DNA of 44,874 nt from a virus: positions 1 through 44,874 of the IMG/VR virus record IMGVR_UViG_3300033553_000049; one strand, given 5' to 3'. The stretch's first letter is position 1; every line of letters starts with the position of its first letter. Positions 6,719-12,583 of this stretch are shown piece after piece. The notes beneath the pieces were generated by a model. The model had not been told where the DNA came from. It made no database searches and saw only the letters and a list, made by a program, of their open reading frames with translations. Made by a program: the position numbers and the translations under genes.

Positions 6719-7392
6719 TATTGCCCCACCACTTTGCGGAAACGATCCGATCCAAACGCTCCGCGTGTGATATTTATGATTTCAGATAGGGTGTACGCAT
6801 CTTTCAATCCGCCCTGCTGCTTGATGAAAGCTTCCGTCCCCATCTGACACGCGCCCGTAACAACGCGGTACGCAGTTGCCCATTCGTATGGCGTTTTAAC
6901 CGTATCAATCGGCATGTTTTGGTATTGAGACAAATCACGGTCGGCGGTCTTATAGGCCAGATCTGACAAGGCAGCGCTTAATGTCTCGCCGTGTGCGTTG
7001 TGTTCATCTTTAGACACAACATACATATTCTCGCCGACGAGGTTACCATCCGTGAATTGTGCTTTGCGGCAGCTTCGGATTGTTATTCCATCGCGTGTTT
7101 TTTCCGACACCGTGACAGTGCCAATACCATCATAAACTTGGATGATATGACCAAACATTTCAGTGTTGTATGCAACGTGTCCAATTGTCACAAGCGCCGG
7201 GGCCGTGAACGCAGCGTTCTCGGACACATCGACGTAGCCGGACACCTCAGCCAGCGCCGGGAGCCTAACCACTTCCCCGCGAGGAATGGCCACAACTCCA
7301 TCAACATGCACAACGCCATCTTCAACGGTGAAGTGGACGCCGTTCTTTTTTAGCCAGTCGGTAGTTTTTTTAAGGTCGTTCGTGGTCATCAT
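6718..7392 (-). CDS. LRR-like repeat phage protein with conserved C-terminal domain
   Basis: A 224-aa protein. The N-terminal region (about 25-75) has short beta-strand repeats of the type LPALAEVSGYVDVSENAAFTAP, a reduced version of the leucine-rich-like repeats (LPxGLTVGGxLDLxGT) seen in larger relatives. The C-terminal half with EKTRDGITIRSCRKAQF, SKDEHNAHGETL and KTPYEWATAYRVVTGACQ is the conserved module I recognise across many temperate and lytic phages; its function is unknown. Here only about two or three repeats remain, fewer than usual. The stop overlaps the next gene as TAATG. A 53-bp gap separates it from the NinB-like gene. Confidence 0.65.
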   Translation of the reverse strand: MMTTNDLKKTTDWLKKNGVHFTVEDGVVHVDGVVAIPRGEVVRLPALAEVSGYVDVSENAAFTAPALVTIGHVAYNTEMFGHIIQVYDGIGTVTVSEKTRDGITIRSCRKAQFTDGNLVGENMYVVSKDEHNAHGETLSAALSDLAYKTADRDLSQYQNMPIDTVKTPYEWATAYRVVTGACQMGTEAFIKQQGGLKDAYTLSEIINITRGAFGSDRFRKVVGQ

Positions 7393-7445
7393 CTTTCCCC
7401 TTGTTTGGTTCCACTTGCCCGATTATGCACGTTATCCGCTAACGG

Positions 7446-7943
7446 TCAAGGGGCCTTCTTCCGGCCCATAGCAAGCTGATATTCGTCGTCCCCCGATGTT
7501 AGCTGTACGCCTTGCTCTGCAAAGTGACGCTGCACCCGGTCAAGGTAATCGCGGAATTGATCCACCTTCATTAGGCTGGTAACGGCCACGTCGATAGGCG
7601 CTTGCATGAGCCTGATTTTTTGCCCATAGGTGAGGGGCTTCAATGTGGCGTCATAGTCGGCGCTGAATGCGGGGTTTCCAGCCCGCAAAATAGGCACCCC
7701 GATTGTCAGCTTGCAATATGCCCGCCAGCCTTCGGCGGTATCGTCTGGCAACTGTTGGGCAATCTCTTTATACCAGCGAAATGAAAGCCGATTTTGCGCC
7801 GCGCTTCGATCATCCTTGAGAGGCTCAACCGTTACCGTCCAGGCCTTATCCATTGGCAGATTGTGGATAAATCCGACTACTGCGCTCCCGGTTGTCATTG
7901 CGCCAACATCGCCTAGGCCAAGGTGGAATGTGGTTTTAGTCAT
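7446..7943 (-). CDS. NinB/Orf-like recombination mediator (putative)
   Basis: A 165-aa protein containing WTVTVEPLKDDRSAAQNRLSF, then a helical segment ending in YCKLTIGVPILR. The DxRSxxQNRL..WY pattern with a later 'M.PIDVAVTSLM' segment matches phage NinB-like proteins, relatives of lambda Orf, which load recombinases by displacing SSB. The assignment is by pattern only. The neighbouring DUF1064 nuclease-like gene and HNH gene, and the Rad52-like protein and SSB of the other operon, fit a phage recombination set. Overlaps the upstream HNH gene by 8 bp. Confidence 0.5.
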   Translation of the reverse strand: MTKTTFHLGLGDVGAMTTGSAVVGFIHNLPMDKAWTVTVEPLKDDRSAAQNRLSFRWYKEIAQQLPDDTAEGWRAYCKLTIGVPILRAGNPAFSADYDATLKPLTYGQKIRLMQAPIDVAVTSLMKVDQFRDYLDRVQRHFAEQGVQLTSGDDEYQLAMGRKKAP

Positions 7944-8328
7944 GGTCCCTCAATCTTGTTTTTCCATCAAATCCGCGAGTGAGCGTCTTATCAAACCCGC
8001 GCGATTGAATTTTGCGCTTTGGCTTGGTAGGTTTTTCCCCGACCGGGGATGAATGTTTTTTGGCAAGCCGTTTCGTCTTGGCTATCTCGAATATGTCCGC
8101 CCCAAGGCGAAGTGCAGCCGTGCCGTGCGTCTTGAGCCTATGACATAGGGCATGGCAAGGGCCGATGTTGCTATCGTCGTCAGTGCCGCCCCTGGCTAGT
8201 GCATGGATATGGTCGTACTCGATCTTGTCCCCATGCACAAAGGCCACGCCACAACGCCAGCATTTACCTTCATGTGATAGAAGTATCCGCGCCTTTCGAT
8301 TTGGCGTCATGGCTTTGCGTTCGGTCAT
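7936..8328 (-). CDS. HNH endonuclease
   Basis: A 130-aa nuclease. It has a zinc-binding pair C23-x2-C26 (CWRC), the catalytic YDHIHALARGGTDD segment (H40) and a second pair C58-x3-C62 followed by H63 (CHALCH). The spacing is that of free-standing phage HNH nucleases. The start at 8328 is chosen because it creates an ATGA overlap with the upstream gene; seven more codons are open upstream. The C-terminal 50 residues are basic, with two near-repeats of RGFD(K/G)KT. Such enzymes nick or cut DNA and some assist terminase; here it lies in the early region, so replication/recombination or homing is also possible. Confidence 0.8.
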   Translation of the reverse strand: MTERKAMTPNRKARILLSHEGKCWRCGVAFVHGDKIEYDHIHALARGGTDDDSNIGPCHALCHRLKTHGTAALRLGADIFEIAKTKRLAKKHSSPVGEKPTKPKRKIQSRGFDKTLTRGFDGKTRLRDHD

Positions 8329-8516
8329 TTTGGGTCCTGATATTGCCAAACAGACACGGTGCCTTTCTTGGTGACGCGGTAATTTGTATGCAGCCCGTCA
8401 CCGCCATACCAGCCGCCAATGTGTCCGGGATTCCAGTCCGTATCTTGCATCGTTTTATTGCGGATTAAATTTATCGCCCGCACCGGGTCTATGACGTCAT
8501 TAAGGATTATTCGCAT
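8325..8516 (-). CDS. Hypothetical protein (63 aa)
   Basis: A small soluble protein coupled by an ATGA overlap to the HNH gene downstream and overlapping its upstream neighbour by 17 bp. It contains DVIDPVRAINLIRNKTM and a Gly/Trp-rich segment (GHIGGWYGGDGLHTNY) and ends YQDPK. I recognise no family. The tight packing on both sides supports that it is translated. Confidence 0.5.
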   Translation of the reverse strand: MRIILNDVIDPVRAINLIRNKTMQDTDWNPGHIGGWYGGDGLHTNYRVTKKGTVSVWQYQDPK

Positions 8517-8826
8517 TTGTTTCCCCCAATTCGATCCGCGTCTTTATGCTTAACGACGAAATAATTGCTCTTTGGTTTGCAATGTGCGCCTCAATAATCG
8601 GGCGGGCGAGTTCCCACGGAACATTGAATAGGCGCTGGGAATTTTTGCCAGATTGTACGCCAAGCTGTAGGCCACCAGCCCGACGGCCAAAACTGTCACA
8701 AATATCAGGCTGTTCGTATTTTTGCACTGCCTCTTCAATCTGCGCTAACAGGCCCTCGGCGGTATCAATCTCACGATAGGCAAACGCAATGTCTTTCGCT
8801 GTTACAAATTCGATATTGTTGCTCAT
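8500..8826 (-). CDS. Hypothetical protein (108 aa)
   Basis: The start at 8826 follows GAAAGGAAA. The protein begins MSNNIEFVTAKDIAFAYREID and has a helical N-terminus with an amphipathic segment (LLAQIEEAVQKYEQ). A mid-region FGRRAGGLQLGVQSG and a C-terminal helix rich in Ile/Arg follow. No known domain is recognised. A perfect inverted repeat at 8843-8861 lies just upstream of its ribosome binding site and could modulate its expression. Confidence 0.5.
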   Translation of the reverse strand: MSNNIEFVTAKDIAFAYREIDTAEGLLAQIEEAVQKYEQPDICDSFGRRAGGLQLGVQSGKNSQRLFNVPWELARPIIEAHIANQRAIISSLSIKTRIELGETNANNP

Positions 8827-8842
8827 TTGTTTTCCTTTCAGG

Positions 8843-8861
8843 TGTCAAGGATTGCTTGACA
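8843..8861. promoter_or_regulatory. Perfect inverted repeat upstream of the 108-aa gene
   Basis: TGTCAAG and CTTGACA are perfect 7-bp arms around a 5-base centre. The element lies between the stop of the 55-aa gene (8864) and the start at 8826. Its symmetry fits either an operator for a dimeric repressor or a small RNA hairpin. No T-run follows on the minus strand, so it is not a clear terminator. Confidence 0.45.
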
Positions 8862-8863
8862 TC

Positions 8864-9031
8864 TCAATCCATTAACCAGCCGCCAAGGCAACCCCGGCAA
8901 GTGCCGACGCGCTCGGCGGTTAAATATCCCCACGCGATCCGGCGCAGGCTTTCAGTGCTTGGCACTCGCATGGTTACAATTTCAAGCGCCTGTTTGTGCC
9001 ACGCTATGCGGGACTTTTCGATTGCGGTCAT
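8864..9031 (-). CDS. Small hypothetical protein with Cys pair (55 aa)
   Basis: A 55-aa frame starting ATG at 9031, with an excellent Shine-Dalgarno (GGAGGT) 8 bases upstream and only 3 bp from the stop of the DUF1064 gene. The sequence begins MTAIEKSRIAWHKQALEIVT and ends with GTCRGCLGGWLMD. The CxxC pair near the end suggests a metal site or disulfide but only two cysteines are present. I do not recognise the family. It fills an otherwise unexplained 208-bp gap, and its strong ribosome site makes translation likely. Confidence 0.6.
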   Translation of the reverse strand: MTAIEKSRIAWHKQALEIVTMRVPSTESLRRIAWGYLTAERVGTCRGCLGGWLMD

Positions 9032-9034
9032 TTC

Positions 9035-9349
9035 CTATACCTCCAAAATGTCGATACCAAACAAGGCTTTGACTAGCTTGGCCTTGATGCGATATACTGG
9101 CGTCTTAACGCCCTTTACGTCACAAATTACACGGTCCCCGGTGGCTACTTCGGTATATCCAAAGTCTGCAATGTAGGTGCAGATTTTAATGCCGTTTACC
9201 ACAATCGGGAACTTGGGCTGTAGGACTAAATCCGATATTTCCCCGCACCTCAGGCGGTCCTTAAGCACAAGGTAATGGTTCCCCTCTTTCGTGCTGGCAA
9301 AGCGGATACCCTCTATAGTGAGAGGCTTGGCGCGGTATTTATGCACCAT
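9035..9349 (-). CDS. DUF1064 phage nuclease-like protein
   Basis: A 104-aa protein matching the DUF1064 layout. It opens with HKYRAKPLTIEGIRFAST, followed by KEGNHYLVLKDRLRCGEISDL, then LQPKFPIV, and the core YIADFGYTE..DRVICDVKGVKTPVYRIKAKLV. The D-x(n)-DVKG pattern is that of a PD-(D/E)xK-type endonuclease fold related to VRR-NUC/RusA-like enzymes, with Asp and Glu/Lys in expected places. In phages this family is thought to act in recombination or resolution of branched DNA. It overlaps the upstream DUF551-like gene by 11 bp and is followed 3 bp later by the 55-aa gene. Confidence 0.75.
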   Translation of the reverse strand: MVHKYRAKPLTIEGIRFASTKEGNHYLVLKDRLRCGEISDLVLQPKFPIVVNGIKICTYIADFGYTEVATGDRVICDVKGVKTPVYRIKAKLVKALFGIDILEV

Positions 9350-9719
9350 TGGCGGCGTCCGCTGGCGGTGGGGGAAGTGGGAGCCAGTGGGTAGGTTCTA
9401 CACCTATTAGATTAGGCGTATATGATTGGCCGCTACATCCATCATATACCCATCCGTCCCATGCACTTTTAATACGGTCGCCTGTATTGGAGTTTACTGA
9501 AAATGACCAGCGTACATTTGCGTACCTCTTACCATTTGCAAAAACATCAATCTTGGTTCCGTCATCCGGTGCCGTATCAATAGGCTGCCATGTGGTTAGC
9601 GCACGAAGGCGCTCTATCTCGTCGGCAGCGTCTGATTTCAGTAATGCGTCACCATAGAGAACATCACCAACTTCCAATGCGCCCGCATCTAAACGCAACA
9701 ATTTTACAATGTCCGTCAT
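9339..9719 (-). CDS. DUF551-like phage protein
   Basis: A 126-aa protein whose C-terminal two thirds carry the DUF551 pattern: TTWQPIDTAPDDGTKIDVFA, an aromatic-rich middle (VRWSFSV, AWDGWVYDG), and the diagnostic end PTHWLPLPPPP. The family is widespread in phage early regions and has no known function. The N-terminal 40 residues form a separate short helical segment ending DEIERLRAL. The end overlaps the DUF1064 gene by 11 bp. Confidence 0.7.
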   Translation of the reverse strand: MTDIVKLLRLDAGALEVGDVLYGDALLKSDAADEIERLRALTTWQPIDTAPDDGTKIDVFANGKRYANVRWSFSVNSNTGDRIKSAWDGWVYDGCSGQSYTPNLIGVEPTHWLPLPPPPADAANGA

Positions 9720-9725
9720 TCAATC

Positions 9726-9908
9726 CTACCACTTCAGGTCTTTGATTTTCATGTTAAGATCGCCCAATGCGTCGAGCGTGGAGTAATCAATTGGGGCCGT
9801 GTCCCCACCAGCGGACCGGAAGCCCCCAAGCCAACAAATAACATCTGCAAGCGCATCACTGGTCCGCCGCGCCTCAGATGGAGGTATACTGATAATATTG
9901 TCAGTCAT
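9726..9908 (-). CDS. Hypothetical protein (60 aa)
   Basis: A small acidic protein beginning MTDNIISIPPSEARRTSD and ending DLNMKIKDLKW. Its start is coupled by an ATGA overlap (9905-9908) with the stop of the GapR-like gene, and the next gene begins 7 bp after its stop. No motif or membrane segment is recognised. Coupling with GapR-like protein suggests co-expression. Confidence 0.5.
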   Translation of the reverse strand: MTDNIISIPPSEARRTSDALADVICWLGGFRSAGGDTAPIDYSTLDALGDLNMKIKDLKW

Positions 9909-10213
9909 TGCCCCGCCCCCTTCATAGCTGCGTTGCCTAGTGGCGTGTCGGCAAGCTGGCCTAGCGCGTTGCGATATAGTTCAAGGATGGCCTCCTGCTC
10001 TTGACGGGCGGAAACGTCCATCTTGCGTTCGCGGATTATCATTTTCAGGATTTTCACGTCGAAGCCTGAGCCTTTGGCCTCCGAGAATACCTCCCGAATG
10101 TCGGCTTGCAGTGCCGCCTTTTCGGCTTCCAAACGCTCCACCCGTTCAATGAAAGACCGGATGCGGTCGCCAGCGATACCGCCGGAATTGTGGCCTATGT
10201 TAGTCATTGTCAT
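9905..10213 (-). CDS. GapR-like nucleoid-associated protein (DUF2312)
   Basis: A 102-aa protein with the DUF2312/GapR core: RIRSFIERVERLEAEKAAL, then DIREVFSEAKGSGFDVKILK, then IIRERKMD followed by EQEAILELY. In Caulobacter and relatives GapR is an essential alpha-helical dimer/tetramer that encircles overtwisted AT-rich DNA ahead of forks and aids topoisomerases. The core spans about residues 15-90. The start may be 10213 or the second ATG at 10207; both keep the motif. A phage copy could support replication of phage DNA or compete with host GapR. It overlaps the repeat-protein gene by 4 bp (ATGA). Confidence 0.85.
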   Translation of the reverse strand: MTMTNIGHNSGGIAGDRIRSFIERVERLEAEKAALQADIREVFSEAKGSGFDVKILKMIIRERKMDVSARQEQEAILELYRNALGQLADTPLGNAAMKGAGQ

Positions 10214-11046
10214 TTATACTCTTTCCACATAATCAATTTACCGCGATTGACGGTATACCAGATATTCGGCTTAACGCCATTTTCCCCGATTTTCCCGGTG
10301 ATAAACCCGCGGCATTCTCCTTCGTTATTATATTTTGCAAGCGAAAACATCGTTCCAGCGACCCCTTTAATTCTCGCCCCATTACCACACGCTGAAATAA
10401 CTGACGCCAAGCCAGTGCATTCATGACTGGTGTAGTCCCCGCTGCTGGCGTTCTGGGTGTGGTTCCCGCTGCTGGCGTTCTGGGTGTTGTGCCCGCTGCT
10501 GGCGTTCTTGGTGTTGTGCCCGCTGCTGGCGTTCTTGGTGTTGTCCCCGCTGCTGGCGTTCTGGGTGCTGTACCCGCTGCTGGCGTTCTGGGTGTAGTCC
10601 CCGCTGCTGGCGTTCTGGGTGTGGTCCCCGCTGCTGGCGTTCTGGGTGTTGTGCCCGCTGCTGGCGTTCTGGGTGTAGTGCCCGCTGCTGGCGTTCTGGG
10701 TGTGGTTCCCGCTTATTTTTCTTTCTTTCGTATGGTTAATTAGCCATCTAACGCAATCCTGTATAAAATCCCCTAGAGATAATTCAGCTTCAAAATGCAA
10801 AATAGACGATGCATTTTTGTCTGCTTCCCTTTTTATATATCCCGATTGCGTGACTTTCCCAAAACGATGACCCCCAGAGATATCATAAAATCCCCAGACA
10901 TCCATAGGATTATCACATGCATGAAACCCACTTCTACAGACATCAACGTCACCTGCATGCTTATAAGTTTTCCCAACTTCGTATTGGAACCCGAGACATT
11001 TAAGGTCTTTGTCAAACCCTTTGTATGCTACTATTTTTTTTGTCAT
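10210..11046 (-). CDS. DUF7666-like phage protein with 9-residue repeat domain
   Basis: A 278-aa protein. The N-terminal 110 residues (VAYKGFDKDLKCLGFQYEVG, then CRSGFHACDNPMDV) match a phage family I know as DUF7666. The middle (about 110-210) is a tandem repeat of nine residues, SG-x-x-T(Q/K)NAS, about ten complete copies, where the two x positions vary among H, D, N, Y and S. The C-terminus (GVKPNIWYTVNRGKL) is conserved in relatives, which carry similar Gly-Ala-Ser repeats of variable length. The repeat likely folds as a beta-helix or beta-solenoid. Function is unknown. It lies directly downstream of the Cro-like gene, so it is among the first left-early proteins. Confidence 0.65.
   Translation of the reverse strand: MTKKIVAYKGFDKDLKCLGFQYEVGKTYKHAGDVDVCRSGFHACDNPMDVWGFYDISGGHRFGKVTQSGYIKREADKNASSILHFEAELSLGDFIQDCVRWLINHTKERKISGNHTQNASSGHYTQNASSGHNTQNASSGDHTQNASSGDYTQNASSGYSTQNASSGDNTKNASSGHNTKNASSGHNTQNASSGNHTQNASSGDYTSHECTGLASVISACGNGARIKGVAGTMFSLAKYNNEGECRGFITGKIGENGVKPNIWYTVNRGKLIMWKEYK
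10429..10713. repeat. 27-bp tandem repeat, about ten and a half units
   Basis: On the plus strand each unit contains CCCGCTGCTGGCGTTC followed by a TKGGTG segment and a variable GTN region. Apart from five positions the copies are identical over ten units. The variable positions fall at the first base of one codon, the first and second bases of the next, and the first base of a Gln/Lys codon of the minus-strand gene. The near identity implies recent amplification or ongoing homogenisation. Confidence 0.9.
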
Positions 11047-11231
11047 TTACCCCAGTCCTCCATCTTGACCGCGCCAAACGTGGCCTTTTCGATCTTTCTC
11101 ATAATCGCAAGAGAAGGCGAATGTTCGCCCCGCAAAATGCGCGTGATTGTGGACGGCGCGACGCCAGCGTTTCGGGCTAGCGTTGACGGCCTTACTTTGT
11201 ATCTATTCAGCCATTTAATCAATTTTTTCAT
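11043..11231 (-). CDS. Cro/CI-type HTH repressor
   Basis: A 62-aa DNA-binding protein of the XRE family. The helix-turn-helix is at about residues 14-40: PSTLARNAGVAPSTITRILRG, with the recognition helix around STITRILRG. There is no dimerisation or cleavage domain, so it is Cro-like rather than a full CI. It is the first gene of the left operon and faces the right operon across a 147-bp control region, the classical location for a switch regulator of divergent early promoters. The stop overlaps the next start as ATGA. Which operators it binds is not evident. Confidence 0.8.
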   Translation of the reverse strand: MKKLIKWLNRYKVRPSTLARNAGVAPSTITRILRGEHSPSLAIMRKIEKATFGAVKMEDWGK

Positions 11232-11257
11232 GGTTGCCTCATATGTGTTGTGTCGTT

Positions 11258-11263
11258 ATTATA
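11258..11263 (-). promoter_or_regulatory. -10 element of the left early promoter
   Basis: TATAAT is present on the minus strand 27-32 bases upstream of the repressor start codon (11231). The -35 region is poor: GCGCCA at 17-bp spacing, or TTGCGC at 19 bp. The promoter may therefore need an activator or be deliberately weak relative to the rightward promoter at 11318. Confidence 0.5.
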
Positions 11264-11317
11264 TACAGGATAAAATGACGTGGCGCAAATCTTTTTTTGC
11301 CGTTACGCAAATAAATA

Positions 11318-11346
11318 TTGACGGGTTAAACGCCTTTTGGTACTTT
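11318..11346 (+). promoter_or_regulatory. Sigma70-type early promoter, copy 2 (rightward)
   Basis: TTGACG (-35) and TACTTT (-10) are separated by 17 bases. The leader GCATCGAAACAAAACGAGGG leads into the ribosome site and start at 11379. This is the second copy of the block found at 1353-1417 on the minus strand, with identical spacing. It drives the right early operon. Confidence 0.8.
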
Positions 11347-11378
11347 TGTGCATCGAAACAAAACGAGGGATTGAGAAA

Positions 11379-11768
11379 ATGTACGTCGATACGACAATCG
11401 ACTTTACCTATGAAATCTGCATTGCTGGCGAAACGATTACCGAAATTGAAGGCCGCGCCGATGTTGAGATTGATACAGATTATGCTTCAATCATGTTCGT
11501 TGATAACGAAAGTATCGAGTTTTTTGCTGGCACTGAGCGCGATCATCTTGGCAAAACCGTGGTGGACTTCAACGGCACGCCAAAATACCGCTATGTGCGC
11601 CCGGTAAAAGACGAACCGGAAGGCGTTGCATTGCAAAACAAGATTGCCGAATGGATTTGTGGCGACGGCGAAAAACGCATTATCAGCCGCATTGATATGT
11701 TTGAATTGATCGCGGACCACCTTCTTGCCAACGCCGAAAGCCGCCGTGATGCAAGGGACGAACGCTAA
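11379..11768 (+). CDS. Hypothetical early protein (129 aa)
   Basis: First gene of the rightward operon, directly behind the promoter at 11318-11346, with GAGGGATTGAG before the ATG. The frame is open further upstream but that would start inside the leader. The protein begins MYVDTTIDFTYEICIAGETIT and is acidic. Its N-terminal 60 residues are predominantly beta (EIEGRADVEIDTDYASIMF), resembling a small phage domain with alternating Glu/Ile strands. A C-terminal helix ends in a charged tail (SRRDARDER). No family is assigned. Its position as the very first right-early gene suggests a host-takeover or regulatory role. Confidence 0.6.
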   Translation: MYVDTTIDFTYEICIAGETITEIEGRADVEIDTDYASIMFVDNESIEFFAGTERDHLGKTVVDFNGTPKYRYVRPVKDEPEGVALQNKIAEWICGDGEKRIISRIDMFELIADHLLANAESRRDARDER

Positions 11769-11854
11769 TGATGCACATTATCGCATTTATCCGCCGTATT
11801 TTCCGCCGCCGCCGTGTGGTGCGGGTTATCTCTAACGTGAGGGGAATGGAATGA
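11768..11854 (+). CDS. Arginine-rich 28-aa peptide gene
   Basis: A 28-codon frame perfectly wedged between neighbours: its ATG overlaps the previous stop as TAATG, and its TGA overlaps the next start as ATGA. The peptide starts MMHIIAFIRRIFRRRRVVR and ends NVRGME. It is strongly basic and amphipathic, with a short hydrophobic N-terminus, so it could associate with membrane or nucleic acid. There is no homology I recognise. Perfect coupling on both sides supports translation, but it could simply be a re-initiation bridge to the next gene. Confidence 0.45.
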   Translation: MMHIIAFIRRIFRRRRVVRVISNVRGME

Positions 11855-12186
11855 GTGACACAAAACACACGCCATACATTCCATCTGAAATCAGCATTAC
11901 CAATTTCGGATCGGACGAAAGTGGCCACCATTATAAAGTACAGATCGGAACTATTGAGCGCACTTTTGCATATGCTTGGTGCCCGACAGGGTGCGATATT
12001 CGGAAAGATCAAACGCACTTGGTGGCTAATAAGATTGTCAAAGCGTGGAACTGCTACGACGATATGTTAGAGGCTCTGGAAATCGCCATGCATTCACTGA
12101 CTTACGGCGTCGAGGGTATCAACCGTGATGATAAGGATGACCTTGAGACAATCCGGGCCGTCATCGCCATCGCCAAGGGGGAATAA
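11851..12186 (+). CDS. Hypothetical phage protein (111 aa)
   Basis: A soluble protein starting MSDTKHTPYIPSEISITNFG. A GHHYKVQIG strand segment lies in the N-terminal half. The C-terminal helix with HLVANKIVKAWNCYDDMLEALE is typical of a small phage early protein family of unknown function, in which a conserved 'A..IV.AWN.YD.LLEAL' helix recurs. Preceded by GAGGGGAA. The stop overlaps the next start (TAATG). Confidence 0.55.
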   Translation: MSDTKHTPYIPSEISITNFGSDESGHHYKVQIGTIERTFAYAWCPTGCDIRKDQTHLVANKIVKAWNCYDDMLEALEIAMHSLTYGVEGINRDDKDDLETIRAVIAIAKGE

Positions 12187-12386
12187 TGCCACGTCTTGAC
12201 CAGATTGCTGAAACCGCCCGCCAAGAGCGTGGTTACGCCATAGAGTGCCGCGCCAAGGCAAACGCCGCCGCCCGCATGGGAAGAATGTTCAACGCCATTG
12301 AATGGGCGCATTGCGCGGATTTAGCAGAAATACACGCCGACGAATTGGATTTATTGGCAAAGGTAGAGGGGGAATACGCAAAATGA
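12186..12386 (+). CDS. Hypothetical helical protein (66 aa)
   Basis: A small Ala- and Glu-rich helical protein (IAETARQERGYAIECRAKANAAARMGR). It is coupled to both neighbours, by TAATG at its start and ATGA at its end. No domain is recognised. The regular charge pattern is compatible with a helical hairpin or short coiled coil. Confidence 0.5.
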   Translation: MPRLDQIAETARQERGYAIECRAKANAAARMGRMFNAIEWAHCADLAEIHADELDLLAKVEGEYAK

Positions 12387-12583
12387 CGGACTTTGCCGCC
12401 CGCATTGCAGAACTGGAAGCCAAGATCGCCCGCGCCCGTGGTCAACATGGGGAAGTGTTGCGCTTGGAGCGGATCCTATGCAAAACCCGCACCGAGCAAC
12501 TTAGGGCGGAAAATCAGGCCAAGCTAGACTTTGAAGCACAAGCGGTTTGGGAAAAATTAACAAACTTTGGAGTTAGGGCATGA
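12383..12583 (+). CDS. Hypothetical coiled-coil protein (66 aa)
   Basis: Start at 12383, giving an ATGA overlap with the preceding gene; an upstream extension of the frame lies inside that gene and is not needed. The product, MTDFAARIAELEAKIARARG onward, is a heptad-patterned helix with leucines at regular spacing and a basic middle. It ends in ATGA overlap with the Rad52-like gene. It may be an accessory to recombination; this is inference from position only. Confidence 0.5.
   Translation: MTDFAARIAELEAKIARARGQHGEVLRLERILCKTRTEQLRAENQAKLDFEAQAVWEKLTNFGVRA

Noticed and set aside
10429-10713. CRISPR array
   Set aside because: The repeats are contiguous, in coding frame and without spacers; no cas genes are present.
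10423-10743. Plus-strand frame encoding Gly-Val-Val-Pro-Ala-Ala-Gly repeats
   Set aside because: It is the antisense shadow of the 27-bp repeat in the minus-strand gene and has no other support.
10210-11046. Diversity-generating retroelement
   Set aside because: No reverse transcriptase, template repeat or Avd-like gene is encoded in the window; only the A-compatible variation pattern is kept as a finding.
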